Shown here: positions 43,842-55,941 of the stretch, piece by piece
Numbering within the stretch: the stretch's first letter is position 1
Layout of the letters: every line of letters begins with the position of its first letter
NCBI GenBank assembly: GCA_036023115.1
Contig: JAYKKT010000041.1
Coordinates: forward strand, 6,188,501-6,252,500
DNA: 64,000 nt
From: Brasenia schreberi
Lineage: Eukaryota > Streptophyta > Magnoliopsida > Nymphaeales > Cabombaceae
Direction: 5' to 3'
The notes under the pieces: generated by a model
Databases searched by the model: none
The model's input: the letters and a program-made list of their open reading frames with translations, nothing else
What the model was told of the DNA's origin: nothing
Made by a program: the position numbers and the translations under genes

Positions 43842-46800
43842 CTACACATGATACTTCTTTAAGTATTGAATATTGATAGGATCTGCTAAATTCCTACCTT
43901 CTACATCGATCAACCAATACGAATTGTTCGTAGTGGTTGCTCGTACAACATAGGGTCCATCCCAGTTGGGGCGCCACTTGCCTAGGGGGTGTGGGCCACG
44001 ATGGTGGATGGTTTTTAAGACCAGATCTCCCACTTCAAAGTGGCGAGGTCTCATGTGTTTGCTATAATGTCGGGCTATCCTTTGCCGGTATGCACGAGCA
44101 TGATCCATGGCAAGGAGTCGCCTCTCATCTAGCAAATCTAGTTCGGCCATCCTAGCATGCTGAAGCGTCTCTAGGGGGAGGTCGAGTGCTATGGATGTAT
44201 TGAATGAATGCAGTTGGGTATGAATGGGAAGAATGGCGTTTGTGCCATAGACCAATTCGAATGGTGTGGCATTCATGGGAGTCCGGATGGAAGTCCTATA
44301 TGCCCATAAGGCTTCATCCAGCTTCTCGTGCCACGTCCTACCCTTCTCTAAGGTTTTCTCAATAATACTAATGAGAGTCTTGTTTGTGGCTTCGACTTGG
44401 CCATTGCCTTGAGGGTAGTAGGGCGAGGAGAAGTGGTGAGTTATGCCATACGTGTTGCACAACTTAACCATCCGCTCGTTCTTGAATGGGGTACCATTAT
44501 CAGACACAAGGTCTCGTGGAACCCCAAATCGAGCCAAGATATTCCTCCGGATGAAAGCCACCACATGTTGCCCCATTACATTCGTTAGGGAAATGGCTTC
44601 CACCCACTTGGAGAAATACTCCATGGCTGCTAAAATAAATCGATGCCCATTCGAGGCCTTTGGAAATATTGGGCCTATGATGTCAAACGCCCACATGGTA
44701 AATGGCCAGGGGCTGACCACGGAATGCAATGCAGATGAAGGGATATGAATGGCGTGCCCATTTACTTGACACGGACGACACTTCCTAACATGATCGTGAC
44801 AATCCTTTTTCAGGGTGGACCAAAAATAGCCCCCTCTAAGTATTTTCATTGCCATCATGTTGGCATTAACATGACCTCCACATTCTCCATCGTGGAACTC
44901 GTGCATCACTATCCTAGCCTCCTCTAGGTCAATACACCTAAGCAGAATGCCGGTAAAACTTCTTTTGTATAAGACCCCACCCAGAATGGTGTATCGGGTC
45001 GAAATCTTACGAATGAATGCCTTATCTTTGGATGTGGCATCCTCGGCAAATCCCCCATTTTCTAAAAATTGTTTTATGTCATAGAACCAGGGTTTTTCAA
45101 TAGACTCTGGGTTGTTTTGGCAAACATCCAAGTCGTGTGTGGATGGATGGGGCGCATGCCATATTTCCAAAGATCTGGTCCCTGAAATGGGATCGACCTT
45201 CAGGGCTGAACCCAAGGAGGAGAGGGCATCGGCGATGCCATTGTCCTCTCTTCCTACGTGTGTGAGTTTACACGACTGGAAGGATTGGACCAATCGAGTG
45301 GCCAACTCGTAATATGGAAGTAGTTTCTCATTACGTACTTGCCAAATTTTTAAAACCTGGTTTATGACAAGGAGCGAATCTCCAAAGACCTCAATGCACG
45401 ATGCCCCTAGAGTTTTCGAAATCCTTAAACCTTATATGAGTGCTTCATACTCAGCTACGTTGTTGGAACATTCGAAATCTAAGCGGAAAGCTATGGGAAT
45501 CTCGCCCTTTTCAGGGGAGATTAGGATGACCCCAGCACCAGCCCTTCGTTGGTTTCGTGCCCCGTCGAAGTGCATCTTCCACACTTGGTTTTCGAAAGAA
45601 TTTGCCAAAATGTGGTTTTGAAAATGGTTTTGTAATATGCCTTCATCAGGCATTTCGACAAGAGTGGGATATGCGTACTCTAAAGGGAATTCAGCCACGT
45701 AATCTGCTAGGGCTTGCCCCTTAATGGAGATCTGGTGATGGTATTTCAGGTCATACTCCATTAGAAGGAGTTGCCATTTACCCAATCTACCCGTGAGAAT
45801 GGGTTTTTCGAACAAGTGCTTGATTGGATCAAGCTTGGACACTATCCAGATCTCATGATCTAGGAAATAGTGTCTGAACTTTTGGCAGGCCCAGACTAGG
45901 GCCAACCACGTCTTCTCCATGGCTTGATAATTTCGTTCATAAGCCAAGAGAGTTTTTGAAATATAGTAGATGGCATACTCCTTATGGGTGTCATCCTCGT
46001 ATTGAGCCAACAGGGCTCCTAAAGCATTTACATGCACGGAGATGTATAATAAAAGCGGTTTTCCTTGTTTTGGAGGATTCAAAACGGGGGGATTAACCAA
46101 GTATGCCTTCAGTCTCTCGAAGGACTTTTGGCATTCGTCATCCCACAAGAATTTCGTACCCTTCCTCAACAGTTTGTTGAAGGGTTCGCATCTAGTTGCC
46201 AGATTCGATATGAATCGGTGCACGGATTGTAATCGACCCTGGAGGATACGGATTTGGGTGAGATTGGCTCACCATGTCGACCATGTCTATGACAGCTCGA
46301 CACTTAGAGGGGTCGACTTCTATTCCCCTTTGACTCACCATAAAGCCTAGAAGCTTCCCTGATTCTACCCCGAATACACATTTTTGAGGGTTTAGCTTTA
46401 CTTTGTAAAGCCTAAGCCTTTCAAAATTTTTTTGTAAACATTCGATATGGGTGCATCGGGTTTTGGATTTTGCCAAGAGATCATCTACATACACTTCTAC
46501 AAGCTCATGAATTTGATCATGGAAGATCGTGTTCATGGCTCGTTGGTATGTTGCGCCGGCATTTTTCAAACCAAAGGGCATGACTGTATAGCAGTACGTG
46601 CCCCATGGGGTTGTGAAGGCGGTCTTACCCTGATCTCATGGACTTAGTTTGATTTGATTATAGCCTGAATAGCCATCCATGAATGAAAACATTTCATGAT
46701 TTGCAGTACTATCGACTATCAAATCTATGTTGGGTAAAGGATAATTATCCTTTGGAGTGGCTTTATTCAGGTTTCTGAAATCGATGCATATTCGAATTTT

Positions 46801-47622
46801 CCCATTGGTTTTTCGAACCACAACGATATTTGACAACCAATCAGAATACGCAATGGGTTTTATAAATCCGTCTTTTAGCAGATCTTCTAAACCCTCTTTG
46901 ACTTGCATGTGTACATTCGGGTGTATTTTCCTAAGCTTCTGCTTTATGGGTTTTACACCTGCATCTAAGGGAAGACGATGCTCGACTATGCTGGGATCTA
47001 TGCCCGGCATATCTTCATACGTCCATGCAAACACATCTAAATAGGTTTGTAGAAATGCAATGAATGCTAACTTTTCAGTTTCATGCAAGCATGCACCTAT
47101 TTTGATGGTTTTGGGATTGGAATCATCCCCTAGGTTCACCTCTATGAAATCTCCTCCTACTGATTGGGAAGGTCTTTCAAAATCGAGAATTCTATGAAAT
47201 TCTGGGAGCTCAGAAGTGGGATCTTCCTCAAGGGGATCCACTTCTGGGTTTTGATCATTCTCGTGGGCTATAGACCTGAGGGAACTTGATGCGTGGTTTT
47301 CAAAATGACCTGGTTTTGTACTTGGATTTTCAAGTGATTTTGAAATTTTTGGTCTGGCTATGCAGACGACGTTTCTTTCGAAATCCTTTTCTTTTGCCAA
47401 AGTCCTACCAGGAGCAGCTATGTACAAAATCTTTTTGGTATTTTCCAAATTTTCGATTTTTTTGGGTTTTTGTAAAACAAGAACCTTGGGAACTATACAA
47501 AGCACTCTTTTTTCGAGTTTTTGTTTTTCCATTGTTTTTGGTTTTTCTTGTTTTTTCGATTTTTTTGATTTTATGTTTTTCAAATGTTTTTGGTATTTTT
47601 AGTAAAAGGGATCTTCCGTCAT
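43842..47622 (-). pseudogene. pol: pol polyprotein of element E, disrupted
   Basis: All pol domains are present on the minus strand. From the ATG at 47622 the frame shows the same early TAA as D, then is open to TGA at 46636 (CGA in other copies, RT). It continues past YVDD (near 46480) to a rearranged stretch near 46250-46290. There a duplicated-looking GGCTCACCATGTCGACCATG replaces the normal sequence and shifts the frame. Another frame covers RNase H to TAA at 45432 in aRNH (CAA in A and F). After that it is open through integrase, with HHCC and D, D, E intact, to TAG at 43842. Confidence 0.92.
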
Positions 47623-47647
47623 ACCTACAAAGGGAAAACACTATGGG

Positions 47648-50518
47648 TTAGACTCGGAATAGGAGATCTAAATCGTAGGTCTCTTCTAAGACAGGCTCCG
47701 GGGCACCCTTGACCCAGGTGGTCACAGGGGGTGGCTCCGGCGGTATTCGGGGAGTGTAGCCGATCCCATATCGGCTTGGGTTGGCCCTAGGCAGGATGGG
47801 CTCTACGAGACCCTGGTTTTGTGCCCCTAGACTCTTGTAGGGCGTGTAGCCCATGTTCAATAACATGTTCCACGACTTTTTGTTTTTTGAAAAGGTTGGA
47901 TATAAGTCGTGGTCCTGGAACATGCTATCGTCCATATTAGGCTCGTATGGCCTTTTGTCAAGGGGTTTTGGAAATAGGGAACGCTTGGGTTTTCCTAAAA
48001 GGATTAAAGTCGGGAGGGGGCCTGCTTTGGGTGGCCCCTTCACACATACAACCTTCCTAGGGTTGTTCAATACGAGCCGAGGTGGCTCAACCATGATTTG
48101 CCCCAGGTTAGCCTCATGGGCCTAGGAGCTTGATAAACAAGGGGAGTTTATGATCCCCTGAAGCTGTGGGTGACTCTCACCTAGGATCACTACGACCTGG
48201 TCCCTAAAAGGGATCTTGACACACCTGTGGAAGGTGGATGGCACAACGCACAAACTGTGTATCCAGGGCCTTCCCAGCAATAGGTTATAATGGGGGTGGA
48301 TGTCCAAGACATGGAACACCCCCGTGTGTTCGATCCCTCCCGTTTCCATTGGGAGTTCGATGGATCCTAAAGGTCTAGACGCATTCCCATCGTATCCAGT
48401 GATAACGATGGGGCTTGGGTTCACTGAAGTCAAGGTGACTCCGATTTTGTACTCCACATGAAGTGGAAGGATGTTGAGCCCTCCTCCACCATCGACTAGG
48501 CACCTGTCCAGAGAGTGGTTGTTTAGAACCACCTCGATATGCAGGGCCTGGTTATGGGTTTCGTAGGGTCTATCTACATCATCTTTCGAAAAAGTGATGG
48601 GCGATTTTGCTCCTAATAAAGCCACTTGGGTAGACAAGGATTCTGGACTTATGTTCGAATCAACCTTGGCCCTTTCTAGAATTTTCTCTAATACAAGTCT
48701 ATGCCTAGGCGAGGTTTTTATAAGCTCTAGGATAGACATGTGGATAGGAATCTTTGAAAGGTGGTCTTCGAAATCATAAGGATTTAGGATGACTTTGTCC
48801 TTATCTGCTTTTGGCAGACCACTAGGGATATATGCTTTTGAGGGGCCAGGCACACTGACCACCTTTTGAGCACCTTGAAGGTGCAGGGGTTGATAGATCC
48901 TCCCGGATCTAGTGACTTCCCCCACGACCAGCCTAGGGTTCGCGCTAAACTTGGCTCTAAGGATGAGCTGAGGAGAACCTTGGATTTTCAAAACTAGTTT
49001 TACCGGGGTTTCCACTTTTGGTGGTCCCTGAATGACGACTTGGGCGGGCCTCTTGTATAATACAAGGATGGACGCACAAGTAGGTCGACCAGGTTCTGGC
49101 TTTTGCGCTAGTTCCTTGGAAATGGTGAGGGTACATACCTCCTTTCCTTTCCCACTGCCACTGGCGTGTTTGGGAAAGGGTTCTTTGAAGATAGCTTGAG
49201 GTGGCTCAGGTTCTGCAGTGACCTGGAGCCGGCCTTCTGCTATCAAGTTCTCAATTTTATTTAAAAGAGAGAAGCAGCGTTTGGTATCATGGCCTTTGAG
49301 CCGATGATACTTACAAAATCGGTTTAAATACCCCCCTTTGGACGTGACTCCTTCGGGGATTTCAGGGAGTTCTATCATGCCCTGGGCAAGTAGGAGGTCT
49401 AGGACCTCCGACACAGGTTGCCCCAGCGGAGTATACTCCCCTTTTTCAACCGATTTTTGAAAATTGCATTCCCTCTTATTTTCTAATTTTTCAAAATTTT
49501 TGGAAGTGCCCGCAATGCCTGGATCCACCCGGACATTGGCGATTTTATGGGGCTTTGCCCCTTTGTCCGTCGTGGGCAGCCCATATGTGATGGGCTTTTC
49601 CAAACGGGTTTTTGGAATGGCACTTCCTTTCCATTAGTGGTCGTATGTCCCTTTTCGCAAGTTGGTTTCGAAAAGGGAGGCCTTTTTGATAAACTTATGG
49701 AAAGTTGAAATCTCATGGAGCGAGAGAAGGGTTTTTAACTCGCTTTTAAAATTATCCAGGATGAGCATTACTGTGCATCCTTCGGATATGGGCTCTCGCA
49801 CTTGGCCCAAAAGCGACCTCCATCTTATAATGAAGGCATGTACGTCTTCGTTCATGCCTTGCTTTGTATCCCTTAAGGTATTCAGGGTTGGCGTGACTTC
49901 TACATTGTGTGCAAATCTTTGCATAAAGCAGTTCGCTAACTCTTCAAAAGTAGCAAACTGGCTTAAGTCGTAGGAAGCCAGCCATTTGGCAGCTGTGCCT
50001 TTAAGGGATAGAGGGAACCAATACACCCATTTCATCGAGTCCTTTTTCTTCTTATGGGCTCGACGTGAGAAAAGCTGCAAGTGAGACCTAGGGTCTCCCA
50101 TGCCATCATACCGATGGAAGTTCGGTATTTCATCGTCACTGTCTGTTTCGTAGTCCATAGGAAGGAAATCAGACAGGGCGTAGATTCTTTTCTCTTTATT
50201 CTGCCCTTTTAGCAACTGCTGTAGGGCTTTACGATCCTTTTGTGTGAAGGACTCGTGGTATTGGTTGCCTTCCATTATGGAGGCCTCTTTTTGCTTGCGA
50301 GGTTTTTCAGATTTCTTTTTAGGCCTTTGTTCACCGTTCGATGAACATGAATCGCCTACTTTAGCCTCTTGGCTGAGAGCATCGATCTTGGCCTCAAACT
50401 CCGTTCTCAAATCCTCGATTTCATCTAGTTTTATTTTGTTTTTGAAAATCCTCCTAGAGTGAGAACTTGATGCGCATGTGCCTTGGCTCGGTACTTCACT
50501 TGGATTGGATTTTGACAT
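47648..50518 (-). pseudogene. gag-pro: gag-pro polyprotein of element E, two internal stops
   Basis: Full-length, no frameshift, from the ATG at 50518 to TAA at 47648. TAA at 49634 replaces TTA (a T-to-A transversion) at the end of the gag core, and TAG at 48122 replaces CAG downstream of the protease. Gag core, C-H-H-C knuckle and protease DGGGG are present. Sequence is closest to D; both share residues that differ from F. Confidence 0.92.
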
Positions 50519-50639
50519 GCTTTTCAAGCTTTTTCAAAATATCCTAAGTACAAGCAAAGAAAAAACAAGTTAAAACGACACCTTTTTACAAAATTTTCGC
50601 AAGACTTCTACTTTAAAACTCGATTTTTGAAAGGCTCAC

Positions 50640-50657
50640 CTCCCACCGGGCATGCCA
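50640..50657 (-). promoter_or_regulatory. Primer binding site of element E
   Basis: Reverse complement TGGCATGCCCGGTGGGAG, 5 nt from the LTR end at 50663. Shares the final G with D but has A at position 5 like A. Confidence 0.82.
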
Positions 50658-50662
50658 ATCTC

Positions 50663-53600
50663 TGTAGACGCGCGAAAATCCCCGCCTTCTTTGCCTTTTT
50701 CAGGGCTCGAAGCGGATCCTCTCGTGTGTCTAAGGCCTATGTATGCAAACAGGGCGTGCCAGCTAGCTTACCTAAGCTAGCGAAGATAGTTTTAACACTG
50801 ACTTCTAAACGTGGCGACTGTGAGCAAGTAAGCTCTTGTCGTCGCAGACCTTCTTGCACCGATGTGCAAGGGTAAGTCTGTACGCTTTGCAAAAAAATCG
50901 AGTTTTGGAGAGAAAGTCTACGAAGCGGTTCGAGGTATCTATTTCGGGTCTTTAAAATGCGATTGCATGTTTTAGATCACGTGGATTTGCACGTGCCTAA
51001 GTCTTTTCTTTTATCCCTTTTCGGGCCACCTAGTTTGTGTGTTATGAACACTCCACTACATGGGCGAATTCGAGCGGGGCTTGCTTCGATGCAATATGCG
51101 TCCTACCTCGTGGTATGGCGTAGATGCAATGCAAACTCACGCTACTCCAAAGGGAAAACCCGAAATGTAAAGACAATACTGAAGGGAAATAACCGAAGGG
51201 AAATAACCGAAGGGAAATAACCGAAGGGAAATAACCAAAGGGAAATAACCGAAGGGAAATATGTATATATGATATGTATATGAGCCCTTACTCGGGTCTT
51301 GCAAATAAGAGCGAAGGCTCAATGTGGGTGCGTGCTGGAATTGAAAGACTTACACACACGACATGAAATTAAACCCAAATATAAATTGCAGTATGGCCTT
51401 GACTAAGGTCTTGGGAGTAAGAGCGAAGGCTCAATGTGTGTGAGAGTGCTTGAATTGAAAGACTACCCACACGACATAAATGAAACCCAAATATAACTGT
51501 AATAAGGCCTTTACTAAGGTCTTGGGAGTAAGAGCGAAGGCTCAATGTGTGTGAAAGTGCTTGAATTGAAAGACTTACTGACACGACATGAAATAAAACC
51601 CAAATAGTATAGGTCGGCCCTTACTTGGGTCTTTCAAATAAGAGCGAAAGCTCAATGTGTTTGAGAGTGCTTGAATTGAAAGACTTACTCACACGACATG
51701 AAATGAAACCCAAATAGTATAGGTCGGCCCTTACTTGGGTCTTTCAAATAAGAGCGAAAGCTCAATGTGTGTGAGAGTGCTTGAATTGAAAGACAACGCA
51801 CCCAACTTAAGCAAAAACCCTTCGAAAATGAAAATATATATATATAGTTATGTATTAGGGGCTGATTAGGCCCGTGTGTGTTCAAAATCGTGCACGACTA
51901 AGAGAGTGCACGTGTGTGGTTGTGCCAAGCCACGTTATTACAAGCGGGGGGAGACTACGCTCCGTTATTACAACCCCGTATCAAATTGAATCTCAAGCAA
52001 GTATACAACTAAAGACCGAGTTTAGACACTTACGAGTAGCTGGTCCGTAGAGGCCTTGCTTGAGCGTGGGCTTGGCCTTCGCCTTGGGCTGCAAACGGGA
52101 GCTCCGCGAGGGTAGGTGACCAAAGGTGCTGGCCGGCTGCAAGTGGGGCGCGGGATAGGCACCTCGAAGGTGGCCGGCTGCAAATGGGTATCGCCTCGAT
52201 GTGGGGGGGGGTTAAAGAGGCTGGACCAAGTGAGTGTTTAGGGTCACTAGGGGAGTCGAGGGTTTAGGGAAGGTGGACCTAAAAGGAGTTTAGGGGAAGG
52301 CCGAATGGGATAGGATGGTTAGGTAGTGGCCGGTAGTTTAGGTTATGCTAGGTTCGGCTAAGTGAAAAGGGGTGGTGGCAAAGGCTGAGATGATGATAGG
52401 GTGGGTGGCTAGGAGTGGAGAGGTAGTAGAGAAGGGTTTAGGTAGAGTTAGAGAATGCTTACCGAACGGGGAGAGGTGGCGGATGGAAGAAAGAAGCAGC
52501 CGGATGTGGGAGTTTGGCTGGTTCGGTTGGGTGAAGGTGGTGGCGTCCGGCTGGGGGATGGTGGTGGAAGGAAGAGATAAGGTGGCAGTGCAGGTAGAGC
52601 TAGTGGAGCAGGTGGAGAGTGGTCCCGACTGGGCTGGAAAAGGATGGTCTCGGTTGGGTGAGGTGAGGGCTCTAGCTTCCAAAACCCGCCCCCAAGGGGG
52701 GGGGGTTTAAATAGGGGATGGGTAGGTCGGTTAGGGCTAGGCTTGGGGTAGTGGTTAGGTGGTTTAGGTAGGGTGGTATGTAGATAAGGTGGGCTGGAAA
52801 GGGTTGGGCCAGATATTTTGAAAACTAGGGGTTTGGGTAGATTGTGGGCTAGGGGTGGTTTAGGGGTTTAGGACTAGGTTAGGTGGTTGGGTTTTAGGGT
52901 GAGGTTTAGTGAGCTAGGTTAGGTGATTAGGCTAGGTTTAGGCTAGGATTAGGGAAATTAATCTAGGTTTAGGGAAGGATTAGGGAAGTGGGTTAGGTGA
53001 TTAGGTTGGGATTAGGACGGGATTAGGGAAGTGGGTTAGGTGATTAGGTTCAGATTAGGGGTGGATTAGGGGTTTAGGCTAGGATTAGGCATTTTGGGTT
53101 AGGTTTAGGTGAAGGAGCTCCCTTTGCATGGCCCATAGACTTTAACCACCTCATGTTGGTGCAGCCCTAGGTTAGGTTTTAGCTAATTACAAGCTTAAAC
53201 CCACTCAATTAGGCTAACCCACATGATTAACCCCAAACTTGACACACAAGTCAAGCTTAATTACAACACTCTTGATATTTTCCACCCCCACTCTCTCTCA
53301 TGCCCAATATCCCACGTGAATTTCAAGTGGGCCCCACCTCCATTTATGAGAAGGTGATGTGGGCCATGGATATGGATATTGGATTGGATCTCTGGATCCA
53401 AATCCAAATCCAAGTCCACATATGGGTTTGGATTGGGATCTGGATATATATGGTCCAGATCCAATCCAAACTGAACTCTGACTCCTTCGAGCTGGGTTCG
53501 AAACGGACGATTTGTGCGGGGCCTGACAGCATCAATACTCCGTCTGCGTTGGGTCTTCGCCAACATGGTCGTCCGCCTCCGTTTCTGCCTTCCGGAGATG

Positions 53601-53950
53601 ACTTCAAATGACATTTTGATAAGAACAGGGTCTTGGACGTTCGAGATCCTGGGGGTATGGATGTGATACAAGAGCTGCTGTGCCGGGCTCGACATGTGCT
53701 CCGGTTCCGGGCTCTTCTTAGCTCTCCTGGTTCTGTCTGGATTAGGCCAAGCTGCTTCGGGGTTTCAAAAACGTGTTTTAAAAGGTTTTTAAAAGCCATA
53801 TTATATATTTTTGAAATATGAAGTTTAAAACGTATGTACAGGGTTGTCTGGAAGGCTCCTGGGTTTCCAGACTCAAAAATGGCCCTTTGGGGCTGCTTGT
53901 ACAAAACCAGGTTTGTTTTAAGAAGTTCGTGGGATTTTGGGGTGTTTACA
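50663..53950 (-). repeat. 5' LTR of element E
   Basis: 3288 bp, TGTAAACACC at 53950 to TCTACA at 50663. Internal map: minisatellite 51178-51262; 110-bp array about 51296-51796; donor GTAAGT (reverse of 52028-52033); TATA site 52706-52713; telomere-like tract about 52710-53170. Nearly the same as the shared LTR at 24752-28020. Beyond 53950 lies LTR fragment G, so E inserted into an older LTR. Confidence 0.94.
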
Positions 53951-54581
53951 CACTATTGAGCCTTTCTGCTCTTAAGATATAGCCATATTTCCCTTTTGCA
54001 ATTTCCCTTCGGCAATTTACATTTACAAGTCATTTCCCTTCGGCAATTTCCATTACAAGTCATTTCCCTTCGGCATTGTCTTTTAAATTCGGGTTTTCCC
54101 TTTGGAGTTGCGTGAGTTTGCATTGCATATACGCCATACTACGAGTTAGGACGCATATTGCATCAAAGCAAACCCCATACTCCCGCTCAAATTCGTCACA
54201 CTTAGGCTGAGTCTTCATAACACACACCTAGTTGGCCCGAAAAGGGATAAAAAGAAAGACTTAGGCACGTGCAAATCCATGTGAAATAAAAGCTGAAAGT
54301 CATACAAAACAACCCAAATCAAATACCTCAAACCGTTTTCGTAGGTTCTTACACTCAAAAACTCGATTTTAAAAGCGTACAGACTGACCCTTGCGCATCG
54401 GTGCGAGAAGGTCTGCGACGAAAAGAGCTTGCTTGCTCATAGTCGCCCCGTTAGGAGTCAGGTTTAAAATATATCTTCGCTAGCTTAAGTAAGCTAGCTG
54501 GCACACCCTTTTTGCTTAATTAGGACTTAGGCACACGAAAAGGTTCGCTTCAGGCCTAAGAACCAGGAGCGGGAATTTTCT
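53951..54581 (+). repeat. LTR fragment G (diverged U5 end)
   Basis: Aligns with the last 624 nt of LTR H (59278-59901) but lacks the final 9 nt. Contains the conserved U5 block and the 20-bp palindrome (54479-54498). Left end is the insertion site of E; right end is a junction with filler-like sequence. No other part of its element is seen next to it. Confidence 0.88.
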
Positions 54582-54585
54582 CTCA

Positions 54586-54631
54586 CCTACCTCTCCTCTT
54601 GCTAGCTTAAAGGCCTACCTCTCCTCTTGCT
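54586..54631 (+). repeat. 18-bp direct repeat at the G/H junction
   Basis: CCTACCTCTCCTCTTGCT occurs at 54586-54603 and 54614-54631, separated by AGCTTAAAGG. It sits exactly where LTR G ends and LTR H begins, the usual look of templated filler in end-joining repair. Confidence 0.75.
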
Positions 54632-55941
54632 CTCTTCTCTCACCTGCTCCACCACCACCTCCGGCCGACTCCACTCCATGCCACCACCACCTCCCGGCCT
54701 GCTCCCTTCCTTGACAGCCCGGCTGCATCAACCTGCCGCTGCCTGCCTTGACACCCGATTTTATCCACCTTCTGCCCGGTTGCCTTCCTTGGACACCCGC
54801 CAACCTCCCCTTCCTCTTCGGTTTGTACCCTATCCTAACTCCACCGTATCTTCACTCCCCCTCCACTCTCAGCCACCACACCACCATCACTTCCCGACCA
54901 CCATCCGCCACCCTTCACCCTTTGGCCAAACTCTGCCCAACTACATCACACCCGCCACCTTACCTCATCCCCTAGACAACCCTCTAGTTAGTCACCCTCA
55001 ACCTTACCTCTTCCCTTAAACCACCCCTTAGCCAAAACCCTAGCTAGCTCCCCTTTACCATTCCTAAGCACCCCTAGTTACCCTAGCCGACCACCACCTA
55101 ACCTGCCACTAGTCGGCCAGCCACAGCTGGCTACACCTTGCCACACCCGCAGCCTTCCATCCTCTCCTTTAGACATCCCCTAGTCACCCCTTAGCTCCAC
55201 CTTCCCTAGGACCTGCCCTACACCTTAGTGATACTCCCTAACTACCTCAGCCCAAGACACCACAGCAGCACCCCCCCTCCTATCACCCGGCTAGCGCCAA
55301 GGCGCCACAACTGCTCTCTTGTCACCCGGCCAGCACCCTCCTTTGTCGTGCCCTTCCGAGGAGCTCCCTCTTGCAGCCCAAGGCGACGCCTAAGCCCAAG
55401 CTTGAGCAAGTCACCTCCGGACCAACTATACGTAAGTGCCTAACTCGGTCCTTGTTTATAGACTTGCATAAGCTTAATTAAATTTGATACGGGGTTGTAA
55501 TAACGGAGCATCGTCTCCCCCCGCTTGTAATAACGTGGCTTGGCACACCCACACACACGTGCACTTGAGCCTATCTCGCTCTTAGCTGTGCACGATTTTG
55601 AACACACACGGGCCTAATCAGCCCTTAAGATATAAACTTATTTATATAATTTAAGTTGCATGGGGTTTTGCTTAAGTTGTGTGTGTTGTCTTTCAATTGT
55701 CGCACTCACACACATTGAGCTTTCGCTCTTATTTGCAAGACCCAAGTAAGGGTCGTGTTATATTTTCCCTTGGGTTGAATTTCATGTTGTGTGTGTTGTC
55801 TTTCAATTCTCGCACTCACACACATTGAGCTTTCGCTCTTACTCCCAAGACCTTAGTTAAGGCCATATTGCAATTTATATTTGGGTTTCATTTAAGTCGT
55901 GTGAGTTGTCTTTCAATATACACACAACACCCACGCAACAC

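Larger units (their letters stand above)
20820..53950 (-). mobile_element. Elements D and E: tandem Tat elements sharing one LTR (interrupted by F)
   Basis: Read on the minus strand: LTR 50663-53950, internal region of E, LTR 24752-28020, internal region of D, break at 20820. The middle LTR has a polypurine tract on its high side and a primer binding site plus gag on its low side, so it serves as 3' LTR of E and 5' LTR of D. D and E are closely alike (shared residues and the same indels at the pol start), which fits unequal recombination between LTRs of one element. E sits in an LTR fragment (G) at CACTA, 53951-53955; the matching duplicate is lost. Confidence 0.85.

Noticed and set aside
54627..55019. 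Proline/serine/histidine-rich frames in the C-rich part of R (also 10095, 20174, 26427, 57205)
   Set aside because: Composition-driven frames in CCACC-rich DNA, not conserved in reading frame between LTR copies.
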